The notes beneath the pieces were generated by a model. That model ran no database searches. It was given only the letters and a program-made list of their open reading frames with translations, and was not told the DNA's origin. From contig JALNQF010000214.1 of NCBI GenBank assembly GCA_028456385.1, positions 1-64,000 of the forward strand: a DNA stretch of 64,000 nt, read 5' to 3'. Position 1 is the stretch's first letter; each line of letters starts with the position of its first letter. Positions 42,826 through 54,812 of this stretch are shown here, in pieces. This stretch comes from Ophiosphaerella korrae (Eukaryota; Ascomycota; Dothideomycetes; Pleosporales; Phaeosphaeriaceae). The position numbers were made by a program, and so were the translations under genes.

Positions 42826-43986
42826 GCTAATAGCATGAAGCTCACCAATTAACGATGCTATTTGCCCACACTGTTAAGAAACGTCATCCTAAAGTTGGAG
42901 CTAGGAGGCGTTCGGTTCTGGAGACGTGTACCCACCAACGGTGGTTGAGGCTGAGAAATTTGGGTTATCGTCATTCATTTACAAATGAAGCTGGAGAGTA
43001 TAGCCTGGAAGATTTTGTGTTATTGGCCTCTATCAAATTGCTACGTGTACTTAAGGATTAAAGAAGAGGCCCGAATTGAACTGATGTGCTCATTTCTACC
43101 TGCCATGGATATTAGTGACTTTGCATGGAGGAAACATTCACCCCCAAATTCCTGTGGCACCTTCTAATAGGCTAGAGTGGCATATCAAGCAATAGGTATT
43201 TCTACGCTCTCAACTTGAAGGTGTATTATTTGTAAGCATTATCCACTTCGTATATTGAGTATTGCATTCCATCAATCTCAACATTACGATAATGATTTGA
43301 GCCACCGTATTTGTATGCTTTATAAGATATCCTTGTCAGTGTCCATTATATAAGTCACAACTTTAAACACAATACTGTAAGGTAAAGTTTGTACCAAAAT
43401 CCTAATAACCACAAACTGTGTTGCATTTTACCGTCATGATTTTAAATAGGACTAATATCAGGCTGAGAAAGCGGTACACACTAAGTTTTGGAAAAGATAG
43501 CCATGACTGCCTTTTCTTGAAAACTCGGCTTAAAGTTAAATGGAAGATGTCTTCAAGTAGACTTTGTGAGTTATGGAGTGCAACCAAAATTTATTGAGGT
43601 TAAAATATGATCGGGTAGCAAGATACGCACGTGGTCGGGAGAGTTAGGTAAGTTTTACAGCCCTATGCTATGGGAGGGGCCGGGAAAGACCGGATGGGCA
43701 GGGGCACTGACACCAACTCGTCATGCAGCTCTTGACTCAATATAATCTAATTATCTCACTGATTGTGGATCGGCACCTGCTCCCTACTTCAAAGTGCGTC
43801 CTAACATGTCATGCCACAGTATGAAATTTCCAACGCCATCATACTTATTGTTTGATCTGACTTTCTTCATATTCTCAAAATGCATCTTGTGAGAGTCGCG
43901 TAGTCACCCTCCTAGTCCTAAGGTTCTGGCTACAATTTAATAATTACAAAACAAGACGAACCTCATACGACGTCTTTTTGAGTATT
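42826..43986. other. Intergenic, 3' regions of precursor and UstYa 3
   Basis: About 1.2 kb between convergent genes. Frames of 60-70 codons on both strands overlap and have no recognisable domain. No further core repeats or RNA genes were seen. Confidence 0.5.
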
Positions 43987-44655
43987 TCAAGCGGGAACAA
44001 CACAAGTAGAAAATCCAGGAATTGTTTGAGAAACTATCATGTCCATCACTGACCTATCTTTCTCCAGAAAGTCTATCATAAGCTGCGAACAGTGTGCCGT
44101 ATGTGCATATGCTCTGACATGAGAGTCTAGATATCGCTCATCCTCTTTAAATCCTTTGTGCAGCCGTCTCCACATTAGGGCACAGTGAACCATATGCTCA
44201 CGAATGGGTGTGAAATAAGTCTTTGGGCCAACGACGTCGCCCATTTCGTCCTCAGTCAGTTGGCGTGTGGCGTCACGAGTCTCGTATGCTTGCCACTGAG
44301 CAAGCCGCTTAAAGTCATCAAGATTTTCCTTATCGAGACATGGTGTTGGAACCCATATATTGGAGAGGACGTCGTAGGTGCAGCCCAATGCTCGAGCCTC
44401 AGTTGACGAGGAACCGCAGTGAAGTGTTATTTTCTGGGGAACCCAGGCAGGAAAGGGCCTAGTAAGGAAACCAGCCAGTGTTGTTACTGCTATCGCAAGC
44501 AGAAATATGATTATGTGAAACAGAGCTCTTCTCTTCAGGCCTTGTCGTTTGAAAGATAAAGATTTGTAGTTGCTGGGCTCCAATAGTAATTTCTTTTCGA
44601 ACGACTCTTCTGCCGATTCGACTTTATGGTAGGATGGAATGCTCGGAAGGTCCAT
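43987..44655 (-). CDS. UstYa-family oxidase 3 (DUF3328)
   Basis: A 222-residue single-exon protein with a membrane span at about 44-64 after a cytosolic tail, then the lumenal domain. Marks are CTYDVLSNIWVPTPC (92-106), HMVHC (154-158) and HTAHC (185-189), and the end GFSTCVVPA. It resembles UstYa 1 along its whole length (shared blocks ATRQLTE, MWRRLHKG, RPFP, CVVP), so the two are recent paralogues. In known fungal peptide pathways paired UstYa proteins can act in sequence or as partners, as UstYa and UstYb do for ustiloxin. It diverges from UstYa 4. Its exact reaction is unknown. Confidence 0.9.
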   Translation of the reverse strand: MDLPSIPSYHKVESAEESFEKKLLLEPSNYKSLSFKRQGLKRRALFHIIIFLLAIAVTTLAGFLTRPFPAWVPQKITLHCGSSSTEARALGCTYDVLSNIWVPTPCLDKENLDDFKRLAQWQAYETRDATRQLTEDEMGDVVGPKTYFTPIREHMVHCALMWRRLHKGFKEDERYLDSHVRAYAHTAHCSQLMIDFLEKDRSVMDMIVSQTIPGFSTCVVPA

Positions 44656-45197
44656 GCTGAGTTCTGTCCTATAATTAGTATATATTCCAAGTATCAGTCG
44701 AGAAAAAATGATGGTACTTTCAGAAATACAATAATTGCCTTTTCAAACCACTGTATCTAACTATTGAAGTTTTCAATCAATGACCTTGAGAATCAAGATA
44801 GACATGGACGCAGAGTAATTGGTGCGAACGATCCGGATACCAATAGACATAGAAAATTCTGTACAGTCAGCAATTTGCTAAGTCCAACGATGAATATATC
44901 TGAAGTACATCTTACACAGTTATGATGACTAATTCCCAATAATTATTGGGTACTTCTAACTTGTAGTGGAATATAGTAAGCATGAGTAAGCTGGCTTAGT
45001 GCTTGTAAGTTTTGGTGTTGTGGTGGAGTAATTTTCCGGAGTTTCCGAAGATAGCCGATACAAGTTACATCCAAAAGAAAGGTATTCGAAGCAAGTTATT
45101 CTATAAGAATGGAGACTTTAGAATCAAATGGTGAAAACCTATTCTACGACTTCAAATCACATCGATTATTTTATACACATGTATAACAAATTCAAAC
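44656..45197. promoter_or_regulatory. Shared promoter of UstYa 3 and UstYa 4
   Basis: A 542-bp divergent intergenic stretch that must hold both promoters. An inverted pair CCCAATAATTATTGGG lies at about 44936-44951 and is a near-perfect 16-bp palindrome, a candidate regulator site. Confidence 0.4.
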
Positions 45198-45881
45198 ATG
45201 TCTCGTTTCTTTAAGACGTTAAAGTCTTCTCAGTGTCAATCGACCCCAGAGGATAAGGAGGAAAGCCGTACACTACTTTCGGATCTACCTCCAACAAGAA
45301 GAAAATGGTTTTTGGATAGCAGGGTAAACATGCCTATTGCTATACTTACAACTATCCTCCTTGGGGTTGTTGTATGGCTCAGCTTGTCCACGACTCTGAA
45401 CACCAGTAGATCCCGCAATACACCATCGTTCACAGACTGCGGAAAGAATTACTCTACAGCTGTCGCAGCTGGGTGTATATTTGACGTTTTAGCTACTACA
45501 TGGGTACCGCCAGAATGTCATAACGCTACTCTGTTCAACGAATATACATCGCGGCTGCCAAAACCGATGTTCTACCGATGGCCAAATTTAACAGAGCCTC
45601 TCTCAGAAGACCCCCAGGAACTTGTTACGCATGAAACAATATGGTCGTATGGAGAATTTCATACAGCGCACTGTCTATATCTTCTTCAGTGTGGTGCGTT
45701 AGCGGCAGCAAAAGTGTCTGCTGGGCATCAAAATGTTCTCGCGAACAATCACGCAACATCGCTCTGGCACATAGGGCACTGCACTAAAAATATTTTTAAC
45801 AGCCTTTCTTATCCCGAAAATAATACAGAGATCAAAAATGCTGCTAGATCTTCTCTCTTTTGCAAGGTATTACCAATATAG
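45198..45881 (+). CDS. UstYa-family oxidase 4 (DUF3328)
   Basis: A 227-residue single-exon protein: cytosolic tail, membrane span at about 46-64 (PIAILTTILLGVVVWLSLS), then CIFDVLATTWVPPEC (93-107), HTAHC (155-159) and HIGHC (191-195), ending FCKVLPI. It is clearly more distant from UstYa 1 and 3 than these are from each other; the WVPPEC and YGEFHTAHC blocks recall the common fungal DUF3328 form with Asn-rich glycosylation sites (NATLF, NLTEP, NNTE). It is the last gene of the cluster; beyond it no gene is found before the retrotransposon block 800 bp further on. Confidence 0.88.
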   Translation: MSRFFKTLKSSQCQSTPEDKEESRTLLSDLPPTRRKWFLDSRVNMPIAILTTILLGVVVWLSLSTTLNTSRSRNTPSFTDCGKNYSTAVAAGCIFDVLATTWVPPECHNATLFNEYTSRLPKPMFYRWPNLTEPLSEDPQELVTHETIWSYGEFHTAHCLYLLQCGALAAAKVSAGHQNVLANNHATSLWHIGHCTKNIFNSLSYPENNTEIKNAARSSLFCKVLPI

Positions 45882-46688
45882 CATTGATGTATCGTAGTTT
45901 ACAGGCAAGCGGTCCATTCGGGGATATTTAAGTAGCTGTCAATAGAGTTATTGTACGTTAAGATCAGATGGGTGCGCAAACCTCGTAGGGTAGGTCACTC
46001 ATTTAGGAGGACCACTGACTCAGGAACTTGTCAAGTAATCTTCGTTGATTTGTCGCGCGTGTGGGTGGGGTGGCCAAGGAGGTGGTAGGACACGTTATAC
46101 CTAACTTACTATTACATGCAGAGATCTGATGCATACTATCGTGACATTAGGTACGAAGCTGAATATGGTAAGCGGGTTGAGCGATGTGAGGCTGAATGCG
46201 ACCTATTCTAAAGTTGAAAAACTGTGATGGGGCCTAGATGTTGCAAAATACCTCATAAAACAGCCCGACACAAGTGCTGTGACCAGGTTTATAGATTAGC
46301 TAACAATCGATGGTTGTTTTAATCGGCCGTATCCTAACTGCTCGGTTTCAGCTGTGGTTCTCGCAGCTACCGCTCCACGTCGGGACGCAACTCATCCGAC
46401 CAAGGGCATGCTAAGAGGTAGCATGCCAAGGCGCCGCGGTATCAACGACGGGGTGTTGTTAGCGTTGTCTTAGGTAATAACGTGTTTCACCAACATCCCG
46501 GCCACCCCACCATTCCAGCCACCTCACCAAAAGCTCCATTACTCTATAAGCAATTACTCCACAATAACGTAATTAATTAGTTTAAAACTTTGCAAGTAGA
46601 TAAATTAGATTATTCTACATTAATTCCTTTTATAGCCTTGTACATAGCAATTACTACACGTTAGTAGTGTACGTTAGCGTGTACTAGA
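45882..46688. other. Border between gene cluster and AT-rich block
   Basis: Normal composition to about 46550, then AT-rich to the first LTR at 46689. No gene was recognised. A GC-rich stretch around 46350-46450 includes two GCATGC sites but no clear structure. Confidence 0.5.
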
Positions 46689-47149
46689 TGTAACGGGCCA
46701 CCTGTCGTCGACTACAGATGCCTATCTTGTAAGGGTTAGTAGATTAGGAGTTGATAACAAAAGCTCGTGTAGTAATCTGCAATAACTTGTAAACAATAGA
46801 AGATGTTTCGCAACTGTCTTGTATTAGCGTTCTGTAGTTAGAGGATTAAATTGCTGATGCCTCCTAATAATGCGTATCGCTACTAACTATATAGTAATAT
46901 TGTCTTAGTAGCTTTATTACTTTGTATTTACTAAGATTATAAATTTACAAATTTATTATATAATAACTTTACAACTTTATATTTACTAAGATCGCGAATT
47001 TACAAATTTGTTACGTGTCCTAGTTGTAGTTAGTTTCCTAATTAAGTTTATTATCCTATAGGTTACTACCCTACTTATCTTATACTTTATTAGTAGCTAA
47101 GCGTAGACTAATTAGCTCTATCTTAGTTTCTCTTGTTACTACTATAACA
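46689..47149. repeat. Left LTR of element A
   Basis: 461 bp. Its first 200 bp keep many C and G bases (for example GGGCCACCTGTCGTCGACTA) that are T and A in the right copy. Confidence 0.75.
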
Positions 47150-47664
47150 CTATTCTCTCTTCTACTTAGTCTCTTATTTCTCTATACTAGGACTAAAGTT
47201 ATTAGTCCTATTTCTTTATTAATTTCTAGTTCTTTATTACTCTCTATACTATCCTAGTCCTAGTATAATAAACTCTTTCTTGTAGCTTATATTGTTTATA
47301 ATAAGGTTAAAATATTTCTTTATTATTATTGCGTAGAGCTAGGCCTTACTTACCTTATATCTTTAAATAATAGTAAACACTATAATAAGTATATTCTTAC
47401 TAATATTTAGTATAAATATATTTCTTTTAAGGTTTTACTTATAGAGTGTAAGTATTTAATTTCTATATAGTCTTCTTCTACTAAGTTATATAGAGTAAGC
47501 TATTAATAGAGCTTAAGAGTAATTATTATTATAGCTTACTATAGCTAAAGCTAAGTATAAGTTAACTCTTTATAAGCTAGTAGAGCTTTATTCTTATATT
47601 AAGCGTCTTTATAAGCTAAAGGCTTATAATAACGCTAAGTTATCTAAATAGTCTTATACCTTAG

Positions 47665-48122
47665 TATAATAGGCTACCTATTATTAACTATAGATACCTA
47701 TCTTATAAAGGTTAGTAGATTACAAGGTAATAACAAAGGCTTATATAGTAATCTATAATAACTATAAATAATAGAAGATATTTTATAACTATCTTATATT
47801 AGCGTTTTATAGTTAAAGGATTAAATTACTAATACTATTCTAATAATACGTATTATAGTAACTATATACTTCTAGTAATCTATTTATATAACTTTATAGA
47901 TTATAACTAATTTATTATATATAATTATAGATTACTCTAATCTATTATACGTTATTATAGATTACTACTAATCTATTGTACGTAACTATAGATTACTACT
48001 ACGTGTCCTAATTATAAGTAGCTTCCTAATTAGGGTTACTACCCTACTCGTCCTATATTTCGTTAGTATCTAGATTAAGACTAATTAGTTCTATCTTGCT
48101 TTCTCTTGTTATATCTATAATA
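47665..48122. repeat. Probable left LTR of element B
   Basis: 458 bp, related to the LTR of element A over its first 200 bp and last 120 bp; the middle has degenerate repeats of an AATCTATT..ACGTAACTATAGATT unit. Confidence 0.55.
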
Positions 48123-48461
48123 CTATCTCCTCCTCTAAGTAAGTCTTTGTTTTCCTATCCTAAAGCTAAAGTTATTAATCTAGTTTCTTTATTAATATTA
48201 AGTTCCTTATTCTCTATCTCTATACCTACTAAGTCTACTCTTTATTATATTTAGTTAGTAGATTGCGTATTATAATATAGTATAGTAATATTTCTTTATT
48301 TTTATTATAAATCCTTAAATCTTCTATTAAATTATATTTCTTTAAAGTATAGTAAGGCTTATAAGGTATATATTTAAGCTAATACTTAATTATCTTATAA
48401 CCTTTCTAGGGTATCTCTAGTAGAGTATAGGTTAATAATACTAATTCTTACGTTTATACTT

Positions 48462-48905
48462 TGTTAAGACCTTAGAACTAAGTAAAAGTAATAAGAGTAA
48501 GTAGGCTTCTATAAGATAGGCAAAGTCGATTAAATAAGATAGTTACTTAACTTAATTAATAGTTGCCTCTTATTAGAGTATTACGAGGTATATAAGTATT
48601 AATAGGTAAATAAGAATCTAATTAAAGTATTAGTTATAATACTCTATTAGGATAAGAAGTAAAGAAGAAATTAAACACGATAGTCTATAAAGGTCTATTA
48701 ACGTTCTTATATACTTACTATCTAGTATTTATTTCTAAGCGCTTACTCTAGAGTATTTGCTCTAGAGCGCTTATTCTAAAGCGTTTACTTTAGAGCGTTT
48801 ACTCTAGAGCGTTTACTACTAAATAGTTACGTATCCTACTACGCTATATTACCTAGCCTAATTGCGTATAATATAATAGCTTACCTACTACTTAGTATTG
48901 TAATA
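48462..48905. repeat. Left LTR of gypsy element 1
   Basis: Begins TGTTAAGACCTTAGAACTAA and ends TATTGTAATA; contains an array of about 14-bp TCTAGAGCG-TTTAC units. Confidence 0.85.
48737..48827. repeat. Short tandem array in left LTR
   Basis: Six to seven imperfect units of 14 bp (consensus TCTAGAGCGTTTAC) with a palindromic TCTAGA in each. Confidence 0.75.
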
Positions 48906-51900
48906 CTATTCCCTTTTCTTACGCTAGGTCTAGCTTATAAGTAGTTTACTCTACCTTTAAGTTAAAAACTATCTTACTATAATATCGCCTCTCTTATAGT
49001 CTTGTAGACTTTATCTTTTATTAGAAATCTTTACTATAAACTATATTTCTAAAACACCTTATTTATATTATTCTCTCTTAGGTATTCTTTATTTTATTAT
49101 ACTAGGTTCTACTCTAAAGTATACTAAGTATACTTATATAGGGCGTCTTTATATTAGTATAACCTAGGAGTCTCTTAATTAAACTTATAAAAAGTTCTAT
49201 AAAAAGGTTAATAATAATAAAAAACTTCTTACTATTATTATTACTTATTTACTACGTAATAAGAAAATATTAAAATCTACTAAAGAGCGTACTTGTTATA
49301 AGGCCTTATACCTAGTATTAGAGTTAGAGTAAGAAGGTAATAAGGTCTTAGCGTAAGTTCTTAACTATTCTACTACTACTATTAATGTTGCCTCTTCTCT
49401 TACTATTTAGTCTACTATTAGCTTATTAGATAAGTTTATTATAACTAAGGGCGCTTTATAAGCTCTATATAGTTAGGTTTATTATAGAACTTTCTTCTAC
49501 TAATATATCTATTATATCCTAGCTATAGCTTTGTATATCCTATATATCCTAGTATATTATACTTACTTCTTACTTTCTTAAGTATCTACTAATAATTCTA
49601 TAGATTAGCTTTAGGTTCCTATATATTTTTACTTACTAAGTAGCTTTTCTATTTTACTAGCTACTCTTAGAGAAACTATATACTTTAGAAGGCGTTACGT
49701 CCTATTTCTTAATATCTTTATAGGTCTTTAACTTTAAACTTGTTATCTTTCTCCTTCTAATATTAGAATTGTTACTATACTAGTATTTTTAGCTTAGCTA
49801 GTTCTAGTAGGCTTATATAGAACTTAGGGTATACTTTAGTATCTTTAGGTAGTTCTAGTATTTTTATTACTAGCCTATTATCTTCCTTAACTAAAAATAG
49901 TCTAACCTTAACGTAGTCTAGTCTTTTACTAGGTTGTTTTATCTATAAATTCTTTGTATAAAGATACGCTTTATCTTCTTTTTTTAGCTAAAGTACTATT
50001 TTTTATTTTTAGTTAATATATAAAATACTTTATTTCTAAGCTTCTTTTAGTTTTTATCTTATCTTATTGTAGAGTTCTTGTATATCTTCTACTCTAACTA
50101 ATACTACTTCTATCTTAGGTCTTAGTAGTATTCTCTTAAATAGATTAGGGTATATCTTATAGTTTATAAAATATAGTATTTTACCTATTACTTCTAAGTA
50201 CTTGTTATTATATACTAATTATACTATAGGTAATAGTAATACCTAATTATTCTACTTCTAATTATTGTAAATCCTTAGGTATATCTTTAATATCCTATTA
50301 GTCTATTCTATCTATCTATCTATCTATAGATAATAGGCTATTAATAGCTTTCTTTTTGTCTCTATTACTATAAGTAGCGTTGTCTAGTAATTAGACGTAA
50401 AAAGCTTATCTCTATTACTAATAATACTTTTTAGTATCCTATATCTTTGTATTAGTACGTCTAGTAATATATATCCTAGCTAATCTACTATATAGTTACT
50501 TTAGAATTTCTCTATCTTAGCGTATTTTATAAATTAGTCTACGATTACTATTATTATATTATATCCTATTCCTATTACTAAGTCCTTTAATATTAGTAGT
50601 CCTATAATAAAGTCTATTGTAACGTCTATTTATAGTTCTTCTAGTATCGTAATTACTTATATTTCTCTATAGGTTGTATATATCTTGTATTTATTCTTCT
50701 AGTAATTTACGTATTCTTTAATAAACTACGTTACTTTTTCCTTTATCTTACTAAATCTATAGTTTCTCTAGATTAGTTCTATAGTTTATATAATCCTAAA
50801 GTACTTATATACTAGGTTATTATAGTATTATTATATAATTACTTTCTATAATTCTTCTAGAACTTTATTTATAATCCTAACTATATTGTTAATTTCTTAC
50901 TCTTTTACTAGTCGTGTATTTAGTACTAGGTATCTTTATCTATTATCTTAGAGTATAGCTTCTTTTACTACTTGTCTCTTCTATATAATATTGTGTCTTT
51001 AGCTAAGCGCGTCTACTTAGCTATTTTCTTTACCTAGTACGTACTAGATCTTGAATTTATACTATCTTAGCTATTCTAACTATTATATCTACTTATCCTT
51101 TAACTTCTTACTTATTATAAAGTATATTAGGTTCTTGTAATCTATCTTAATAATTACTTCTACTACGCTTTTAGTATATACTCTCTAATATTTAAGTATA
51201 TTAACTATTACTAATAGCTCCTTATTATATATATTATATCTCTCCTCTTATTCTATAAACTTCCCTAAATAGTATATAATTAGATACTATTTCTCTTTAT
51301 ACTCTTGTAGCGCTATTGCTCTATAAGCTAGATTAGATATATTAGTCTTAATTACTAAGGTCTTGTTACTATAAAATTACTTTAGAACTAGTAGTATAAT
51401 ATAGGCTTACTTAAGTTCTTTATAAGCTTATTTCTACTCTACTCTCTATTCTTATATTATATCTTTTCTTATAAGCTTTATAAGTAGTAGTACTTTCTTT
51501 AAAAATCTTTCTATAAAGTATTAGTTAAAGTTAATAAATCTTATAAATAATTGTACGTCTTTAACTATCTTAGGTTCTTTCTATTCCTCTACTACTTTAA
51601 TCTTTTCTTAGCTTATCTTAACTTTATTAATACCTATTATATATCTTAGAAACTCTACTTCTATCTTATACTATTTATACTTCTTTAGCTTTAGTTATAA
51701 GTTATATTAGTCTAAGTACTATAGTACTATTATTACTTACTCTACGTACTCGCCTTCTTCTTTAGAATATATTAGTATATTGTCTAGGTAGGCTATAATA
51801 AACTTATCTAAGTATTCTTATAATATATTATTAATTAGTCTTTAGAACGTTACTAGTATATTTGTTAGTCTAAAGAGTATTACTATATACTTATAATATC

Positions 51901-54812
51901 TATAGCGTGTTTAGAACGCTATCTTTTACTCTTTACTTACCTTAATTTATATTAAGTAGTATCTATCCTTTAGGTCTAGCTTTGTAAAAATCTTAGCTTA
52001 GCTTAGCTTATCTTAGAGTTTATCTATATTTAGTAGTAGGTATTAGTCCTTTACTATAATATTGTTTAGTTTTTAGTAGTCTACGTATATCCTTAGTAGT
52101 CTCTTCTTTTTTAGTATAAAGAGAATTAGAAATCTTACTAATAATAAGGATTCTTGTATATATCCTTTCTTTAGGTTTCTATTTAGTCTTTCTTAGAGTA
52201 TTACTAATTTACTCTCTATTAATTAGTAAATAGGCCTAAAAGGTAGCTCTTTTTCTTCTTATAACTTGATTATGTAGTCCTAAGGTTAGTACTTAAGTAA
52301 TACTAGTGTATCTATCTCTTCTACGAATAAGTAGCTAAACTTCTTATATTATTTTAGGATTTTAGGAGTTACGCGTTACTCCTCTACTCTTACTTCTTAG
52401 CCTAGCGCCTTACTAGTACTTATAGAGTTACTTATTCTCTCTTAATAAGTTACTATTAAAGCTACTATCTTATATAGTACCTTCTTATCTACTATTAAAC
52501 GCTACTAATATATAGGCTTAGATCTACGTACGTCTTTGTAGTTATTAAATAAGAGGTTCTAGTTTTTCTAATTAACTCTAGGATTAAACTCTTATAGCTA
52601 TAAGAGTCCTAGTATAATATCTTTATTAGCTAAAACTAATACGTCTAAGGTAATCCTTATACTATATCCTTAAATAATAATCTCTATAGTTACTTTATTA
52701 CTAACTATTAGGTTTCCTAGTATTAGTTATCTATTTGCGATATAGATTAGATATAGTATCTTCTTTACTTATAGTTAGAGTCTTACTTATTCTACTACTT
52801 TAGGTGTAATTAGGTTTATAAATAACTCTAAATCTACTAATACTTTTATTCTTTCTCTTCTTATCTTTACTAAGAGTTTAATAAGTCTTTTAGTATTAAT
52901 AGTATTATAGCTTCTAGATATATATCTAGCGTTAGCTATTTACTTAAAAAAGACTTAATCTTATAATCTTTATTTATCTTTTACTAAAATCTTTAGAGTA
53001 TCTTAATCTCTTTATATTATTTATACTTCTCTAGCGTATAGGTTTACTAGATTAGATTAATATATTAGTTGTTTATAAGTATCTTACTTATATTTATATC
53101 TTCTTTAGTTATACCTAGAAAGTGTTCTACTTCCTACTTATCCTATAGGTATTATTTATATCTTACGTTTATATACTCTTCTTAGTTCTATTTATATCTA
53201 GATTTCTTATAAAGAAAATATCTAGATCTTATCTTATTAGAATAGTAAGTAAAGTAGTTATTATAGTAATATCTTATCTATAATAGTAGTAGATAGTTTA
53301 GGTTATATAGGTGTAGCTAGTATTATAGTTCTTATATTAATACTAGATCTATAATAATTAGCGCCTAATTATTATTAGTATATAATAATTTATATTACTA
53401 GGTTTACTTTACTTTACGTATTTAGCGTTTTTTATCTTACTATTCTTTTACTAAGTAGTAGCTATCTACTAGTCTCTAGATTTCTTTTATAAATCTATCT
53501 TATACCTTAGTATTCTCTTACTTTAGCTCTAGTATTTTAGGTACTATTTTATATTTAGAGGTCTTAGGCTCTTAGTTTTCTTTCTTATTCTTATCCTAGG
53601 CTATATATACCTACCTTCCTAGATATAGCGTTGTCTTACACCTATACTCTACCCTTCTCTAGTATAGCTAAAGGTATTCTAAGGTATCTATCTTAGCTTA
53701 TTTCTACTTTAGCTAATACCTCTTTATATAGCTTTGTACTCTTAGTAGTATTTTTATAGCTTCTTCTTTATTATCTATTATAAGGTTTGTTAGTTGTATA
53801 GTAATCTTATAGTAGTTATATCTCTTACTTATATCTTACTACTAGAGGTTTGTAGTCTTGTAATCTCTCTTTTCTTAGCTTCCTCTAAGGATTACTTTCT
53901 ATTCTTTCTCTCTATCTTTATCTTACTACTTAAGTATATTAATTTATTATATTATCTTATTCTTTACTTAGTAATTCTTTGCTAAGTGCCCTATTTTACT
54001 ATACTTATAGTATTTTTAGCTTTCTACTCCCTTAGGGTTCTTATAGTAATAGTATTCTTATTTTCCTAGGTTTATATTATTAACGTGTATCTTGTCTAGC
54101 TTAAAGTATCTATAGCTACCTTAAACTTAGTTGTACTTATATTTACGTTACTACTTATACTTAGGTTTATACTTCTTACTTTCTATATATAGTACTTCTA
54201 TATTCTTAGCTTCTACTATATATTTGTATATATAGTTATTAACTTAAATTACTTCTTTTATTAGGTTCTCTAATATCTTAATTATAGCTCTACTACGTAT
54301 TAGCTTACTTTAAATATTACTCTTAAGTCCCTATTAAAATATCCTTATTAATACCTTATTATTCTATTCTATTTATATTACGTAGCTTTAGAACTTATTA
54401 GTGTAATCTACTACTACTTTATATTGTTGTAGCTACTATATTACGCGCTCTACTACTACTATCTTATTTACTAGTAGAAAGGCTTATCGTACTTTATCTT
54501 TAAACTTAATCTATTCTTTAAATATCTTGTTATAGTTACTATTATTATTATTAAAGTATTTCTTAAGGTATAGCGTAACCTATTTCTCTACCTTACTCCT
54601 TATATAGGATAATATAAGTATAGCTCTATCTTTATCTTAAACTTAGTCTACTTTAAAGAAGAGATTAAGTTATAAGATCTATAGCTTAAGCTTATTTTAT
54701 TCTCTATAGTAGAGGTTAGGCTTAGTAACCTTAGAAGTAGCTATATAAGTTACTCTTACACGCTAGTTATCTATATTTATTAACGTATTACTTATCTTAA
54801 GGGTATTTAATA

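Noticed and set aside
50300..50332. (TCTA)n microsatellite inside gypsy 1
   Set aside because: Real but short, about six units, and ordinary in such AT-rich sequence.
53794..53985. 63-codon hydrophobic frame inside gypsy 1
   Set aside because: Hydrophobic codons (TTA, ATA, CTT) arise from AT-rich RIP mutated antisense DNA; no homology to any gene is apparent.
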